This document shows positions 6,188-7,784 of a DNA stretch of 7,784 nt, in pieces. The stretch is from Geobacteraceae bacterium (GTDB lineage: Bacteria > Desulfobacterota > Desulfuromonadia > Desulfuromonadales > Desulfuromonadaceae): positions 1 to 7,784 of the forward strand of contig JAIVHC010000021.1 in assembly GCA_020201305.1 (NCBI GenBank), written 5' to 3'. The position numbers were made by a program, and so were the translations under genes. The notes below the pieces were generated by a model. The model made no database searches, was not told the DNA's origin, and saw only the letters and a list, made by a program, of their open reading frames with translations. How positions within the stretch are numbered: position 1 is the stretch's first letter; each line of letters starts with the position of its first letter.

Positions 6188-6505
6188 TTACTTGCTGTGG
6201 CAGACCGTGCATTCGCCAATGCCCATGTCGTTATGACAGGAAGCGCACAGACCGTGTCCACCTTCCATGGTGGTCACATCAATTTTACCCGGAGTATCGC
6301 CGTGGCAGTCGGTACACCCCATCATCTCACTGTGGGCATTGTGATCAAAAACCACTTCTCCCCTGGTCTCACCGGTGTAGGTGTAGACGCCGGGCTCCTG
6401 ATTGTTCACTTTGGTGATCGGCGAGTTGGTGCCGTCGTGCTGAGCAAGAAATACAGTCACGAATGCGAACACAATCAGAACAATCACTAACAACGTATTT
6501 TTCAT
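6188..6505 (-). CDS. Triheme c7-type periplasmic cytochrome, PpcA-like, with N-terminal hydrophobic segment
   Basis: This is a 105-residue cytochrome c7 (cytochrome c3 superfamily) with three hemes, expected to carry electrons across the periplasm between quinol-side and outer-membrane cytochromes. Heme-binding sites are CTDCH (64-68), CASCH (87-91) and CTVCH (99-103). The distal axial ligands known from Geobacter PpcA are matched by H55 and H58 in FDHNAHS and H84 in GGHGLCASCH, so all six heme ligands are present. The TPGKI segment after heme I also matches PpcA (GPGKI). Residues 1-21 form an export signal, MKNTLLVIVLIVFAFVTVFLA. The cleavage site is poor, so it may stay as a membrane anchor with a 30-residue linker, unlike soluble PpcA. 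The ATG at 6505 has AAGGAG eight bases upstream. A promoter is proposed at 6560-6588. Confidence 0.95.
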   Translation of the reverse strand: MKNTLLVIVLIVFAFVTVFLAQHDGTNSPITKVNNQEPGVYTYTGETRGEVVFDHNAHSEMMGCTDCHGDTPGKIDVTTMEGGHGLCASCHNDMGIGECTVCHSK

Positions 6506-6520
6506 CTACCTAGCTCCTTC

Positions 6521-6598
6521 TTCAGATATTCATGACAATCCATTACAACAAACAGCATGTTTGTACATCGAACTTCGGCCCGTGTCAATTCAGATATT
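6521..6598. repeat. Pair of identical 10-bp direct repeats flanking the cytochrome promoter
   Basis: TTCAGATATT occurs at 6521-6530 and 6589-6598. On the minus strand (AATATCTGAA) one copy abuts the upstream side of the -35 hexamer, and the other immediately precedes the AAGGAG ribosome site. The 68-bp spacing is about six and a half helical turns. The pair could be binding sites for a regulator, but a single pair of 10-mers may also be chance. Confidence 0.5.
6560..6588 (-). promoter_or_regulatory. Sigma-70-like promoter of the cytochrome gene
   Basis: On the minus strand TTGACA (6583-6588) is followed after 17 bp by TACAAA (6560-6565), four of six matches to the -10 consensus. Initiation near 6553 gives a 48-nt leader ending in a good ribosome site. 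Position, spacing and the perfect -35 make this the best promoter candidate for the cytochrome. Confidence 0.55.
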
Positions 6599-6671
6599 GT
6601 AAAAAGACGTTCCTGAACTCCGGCTTTGGGGCGTGGAGTAAAACGGGTTTTTGTTAATTTCTCACCTTCCT

Positions 6672-6700
6672 TTGCACATGGGAGCCGAGTTGCGTATAAT
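6672..6700 (+). promoter_or_regulatory. Plus-strand promoter candidate upstream of the regulator remnant
   Basis: A perfect TATAAT (6695-6700) follows TTGCAC (6672-6677) by 17 bp. Initiation near 6707 would give a 200-nt leader before the ATG at 6906, running antisense through the putative GGA-hairpin RNA. CATGGG at 6677-6682 and CCCATG at 6706-6711 form an inverted repeat around the -10. The -35 matches only in TTG, so promoter strength is uncertain. Confidence 0.4.
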
Positions 6701-6723
6701 AATGCCCCATGCTTGATACACAA

Positions 6724-6877
6724 TAAACAAAACAGTAGCTATTCAGTCGGGGCTTATGGCACCCATTCCAAGGGACACTTTGCGCCGTCCATGGCCGTTC
6801 GACTGTCGCCTTCCATGGCGACAGACGCCCTTTCCATGGGTACCACAAGCCCCTATCGCTAGTGGTTGTAAATAGTT
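6724..6877 (-). ncRNA. Putative CsrA/RsmA-binding small RNA (CsrB/RsmZ-like), ends approximate
   Basis: Read on the minus strand, bases 6853-6836 pair with 6766-6749 as an unbroken 18-bp helix including two G-U pairs. A symmetric internal loop shows GGA on both sides (6833-6835 and 6767-6769), then five more pairs join 6832-6828 and 6774-6770. Enclosed are an 8-bp hairpin (6803-6810 with 6817-6824) with loop AUGGAA and a weak 3-bp hairpin (6784-6786 with 6793-6795) with loop AUGGAC. Four GGA motifs, three as AUGGA, are thus all in loops and spaced 21, 24 and 21 nt. CsrA/RsmA dimers bind A(N)GGA in hairpin loops, so this fits a CsrA-sequestering RNA. The 5' end is set by a promoter at 6884-6912. 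The 3' end is placed at a U-rich run (6724-6732), although no hairpin directly precedes it. A structured leader or another RNA type is possible, and I do not recognise a known family. Confidence 0.55.
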
Positions 6878-6883
6878 ACACAA
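6866..6883. promoter_or_regulatory. Imperfect palindrome, possible operator
   Basis: TTGTAAATAGTTACACAA is a near-dyad: TTGTAA and TTAC(AC)AA around ATAG. It sits 22 bp before the regulator remnant's ATG and over the predicted start site of the minus-strand RNA. An XRE-family protein could bind such a site to control both divergent units, but the local regulator appears broken. The arms are AT-rich, so chance cannot be excluded. Confidence 0.3.
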
Positions 6884-6912
6884 ATTATATGAAGCGGAAA
6901 AATCCATGGAAA
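6884..6912 (-). promoter_or_regulatory. Promoter candidate of the GGA-hairpin RNA
   Basis: On the minus strand TATAAT (6884-6889, perfect -10) follows TTTCCA (6907-6912, four of six -35 matches) after 17 bp. Initiation near 6877 places the start about 24 nt before the outer helix of the putative RNA. The -35 overlaps the start codon of the divergent regulator remnant. Confidence 0.45.
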
Positions 6913-7341
6913 ATCTTAAAAATGAAGTGCGCGAAGAGATAAAGGAACTCCAGCTGGGGATGAAAATCCGGCGGATGCGTCAGGAACAGCGTCTCACCTG
7001 CCGGAGAACAGCGCGCGCGTCAGCTCCGCACCCATCAGCAAAGCCGCGAAACCCAGCCCTATACCTACAACTCGCGCGCCTACGGTAAAAGACATCACCG
7101 GATGGAGCCCTTCGACATCGAATTCCTGGTACGCGAGTGGAGCGACGATCTGCTGGTGCGCCACGAAGGGGAGGAGTTTCTGTATCTGATTGAGGGCGAG
7201 GTGGAGTTCCGCTATGCGGGGCAGACCTATCATCTGAGCGCCGGTGACTCGGTGTACTACGATTCCAACGAGTACCACGGTTATATCGCCGTGGGAGAGG
7301 TAACCCCACGTGCGGTGGCGGTGTTGTATTCCGGGCGCTGA
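6906..7341 (+). pseudogene. Broken XRE-cupin transcriptional regulator (internal deletion plus frame change)
   Basis: The intact family has an N-terminal Xre/Cro helix-turn-helix followed by a small-molecule-sensing cupin. Here residues 1-31 from the ATG at 6906 (ending GMKIRRMRQEQRLT) match the first helix of an Xre domain. The sequence then leaves the family at about base 6999, and that frame stops at 7086-7088. The cupin part lies in the next frame, open from 6964 to the TGA at 7341: a linker with ARQLRTHQQSRETQPYTYNS, then MEPFDIEFLV, RHEGEEFLYLIEGEVEF and AGDSVYYDSNEYH, a complete cupin barrel. Helices 2-5 of the DNA-binding domain, perhaps 50 or more residues, are missing. Because the gap is a deletion and not a single-base slip, a sequencing error is unlikely. 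A stand-alone 79-residue cupin from the ATG at 7102 is possible but lacks a ribosome site. Confidence 0.8.
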
Positions 7342-7434
7342 TACGTTACACCTGAATTACATACGGGTATTACAGTATTTGCAGGTGCCCGTTTCCATGA
7401 AGATCACACCACATTTGAAAAGGAGGAGATCAGT
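7342..7434 (+). promoter_or_regulatory. Leader and ribosome site of the ElbB gene
   Basis: A near-ideal Shine-Dalgarno, AAGGAGGAG (7420-7428), precedes the ATG at 7435 by about seven bases and fixes the start. No convincing promoter is visible; TATTAC at 7368-7373 is a possible -10 without a good -35. CACCTG at 7349-7354 and CAGGTG at 7382-7387 form a short inverted repeat of doubtful meaning. Confidence 0.6.
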
Positions 7435-7784
7435 ATGGCAAAAGTAGGAGTTATCTTAGCCGGTTGCGGTGTTTATGACGGAAGCGAACTTGGCGAAACA
7501 ATTGTCACCCTGCTGGAACTGGAGCGTGCCGGAATAGATTATCAGTGCGTTGCGCCGAACATGAAGCAGATGCATGTGATGGACCATCTCCGGGGTGAAG
7601 AACAGGAGGAGGAGCGCAACGTGCTGGTTGAAGCAGCGCGTATTACGCGTGGGAATGTTGTTGATATAGCCGAATTCAGCAGCGATGATTTTGACGCCCT
7701 CGTAATCCCGGGGGGATTCGGGGTGGCGAAGAACCTGTGCGATTTTGCCGTAAAAGGCGCTGACTGCAGCGTCAATCCCAACGT
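7435..7784 (+). CDS. elbB: ElbB-type DJ-1/PfpI family protein (glyoxalase-like), C-terminus outside window
   Basis: The visible 116 codons match the N-terminal half of E. coli ElbB (about 217 residues): GVILAGCGVYDGSELGETIVTLL at 5-27, CVAPNMKQMHV, HLRGE, EERNVLVEAARITRGNVVDIA, and ALVIPGGFGVAKNLCDFA. ElbB belongs to the DJ-1/PfpI superfamily. It has been tied genetically to isoprenoid metabolism in E. coli, and a glyoxalase activity on small dicarbonyls has been reported for it; its role here is inferred only. The expected nucleophilic Cys in the second half lies beyond the window and cannot be checked. The strong ribosome site suggests good expression. Its neighbour upstream is the regulator remnant on the same strand, 93 bp away. 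Confidence 0.95.
   Translation, partial: MAKVGVILAGCGVYDGSELGETIVTLLELERAGIDYQCVAPNMKQMHVMDHLRGEEQEEERNVLVEAARITRGNVVDIAEFSSDDFDALVIPGGFGVAKNLCDFAVKGADCSVNPN

Noticed and set aside
6502..6723. 73-codon minus-strand ORF ending in an ATGA overlap with the cytochrome start
   Set aside because: It has no ribosome site and no recognisable domain, and it contains the cytochrome promoter, both direct-repeat copies and the cytochrome Shine-Dalgarno. The overlap is tempting but probably fortuitous.
6778..6840. CRISPR-like or transposon terminal repeats suggested by recurring CCATGG
   Set aside because: Repeats are only six to eight bases, lie in hairpin loops, and there are no unique spacers, flanking target duplications or transposase.
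6654..6848. 64-codon minus-strand ORF with repeated PWK/PWT/PWN
   Set aside because: The repeats only reflect the CCATGG cores of the RNA hairpins, and no ribosome site is present.
6740..6860. 6S RNA (SsrS) as the identity of the structured element
   Set aside because: The long closing helix is reminiscent, but I see no large central bubble of the 6S type. The four GGA loops and internal hairpins are not a 6S feature. It is not fully excluded.
6994..7278. Minus-strand ORFs over the cupin region
   Set aside because: They are antisense to the cupin remnant, whose plus-strand frame shows clear family motifs.
6906..7341. Programmed ribosomal frameshift joining the two parts of the regulator
   Set aside because: A shift would not restore the missing helix-turn-helix core, and no slippery heptamer or following pseudoknot is apparent at the junction.

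Overview
The window looks like chromosomal DNA from a dissimilatory-metal- or sulfur-reducing deltaproteobacterium of the Desulfuromonadales/Geobacter kind. The main evidence is a PpcA-like triheme c7 cytochrome that keeps all three CxxCH sites and all three distal His ligands. This is supported by an HNH protein and an XRE-cupin type that I recall as common in that group. The taxon is inferred from gene types, since no marker RNA is present.

Layout. Bases 1-1370 (minus) hold the N-terminal two thirds of a Rep/UvrD-type helicase with a TTG start, cut by the left edge. Bases 1371-1736 are mostly non-coding, with one candidate 45-residue hydrophobic ORF on the plus strand. Bases 1737-5145 (minus) hold a compact block. 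In transcription order it is an unknown 89-residue helical protein, an RluD-type 23S rRNA pseudouridine synthase (TAA and ATG abut), a YfiH/PgeF laccase-domain protein, a strong 19-bp stem-loop, an HNH nuclease-fold protein, and a YhcC-type (TIGR01212) radical SAM protein. A candidate promoter with a perfect TTGACA lies upstream at 5262-5290, and its predicted leader carries three tandem copies of a 12-bp unit. Bases 5349-6080 (minus) are a HAD phosphatase, and 6188-6505 (minus) the cytochrome. The cytochrome has its own promoter-like sequence and two copies of TTCAGATATT flanking it.

The most unusual part is 6506-7341. On the minus strand, about 6724-6877, the sequence folds into a long helix plus internal hairpins that show four GGA motifs in loops (three of them AUGGA), spaced 21-24 nt. 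This is the architecture of CsrA/RsmA-sequestering RNAs (CsrB/RsmY/RsmZ class). Two positions of the outer helix are G-U on the minus strand but A-C on the plus strand, which points to the minus strand as the RNA. Its candidate promoter overlaps the start of a divergent plus-strand gene. That gene is a wreck of an XRE-cupin regulator: the first 31 residues and the whole cupin remain, in different frames, while the core of the DNA-binding domain is deleted. Bases 7435-7784 (plus) begin an ElbB-type DJ-1/PfpI protein, cut by the right edge.

The block 1737-5145 reads as housekeeping (rRNA modification, cell-wall/purine quality control, radical SAM chemistry), the cytochrome as periplasmic electron transfer, and the putative RNA as a possible post-transcriptional regulator. 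All functional links between the RNA and its neighbours are inference.
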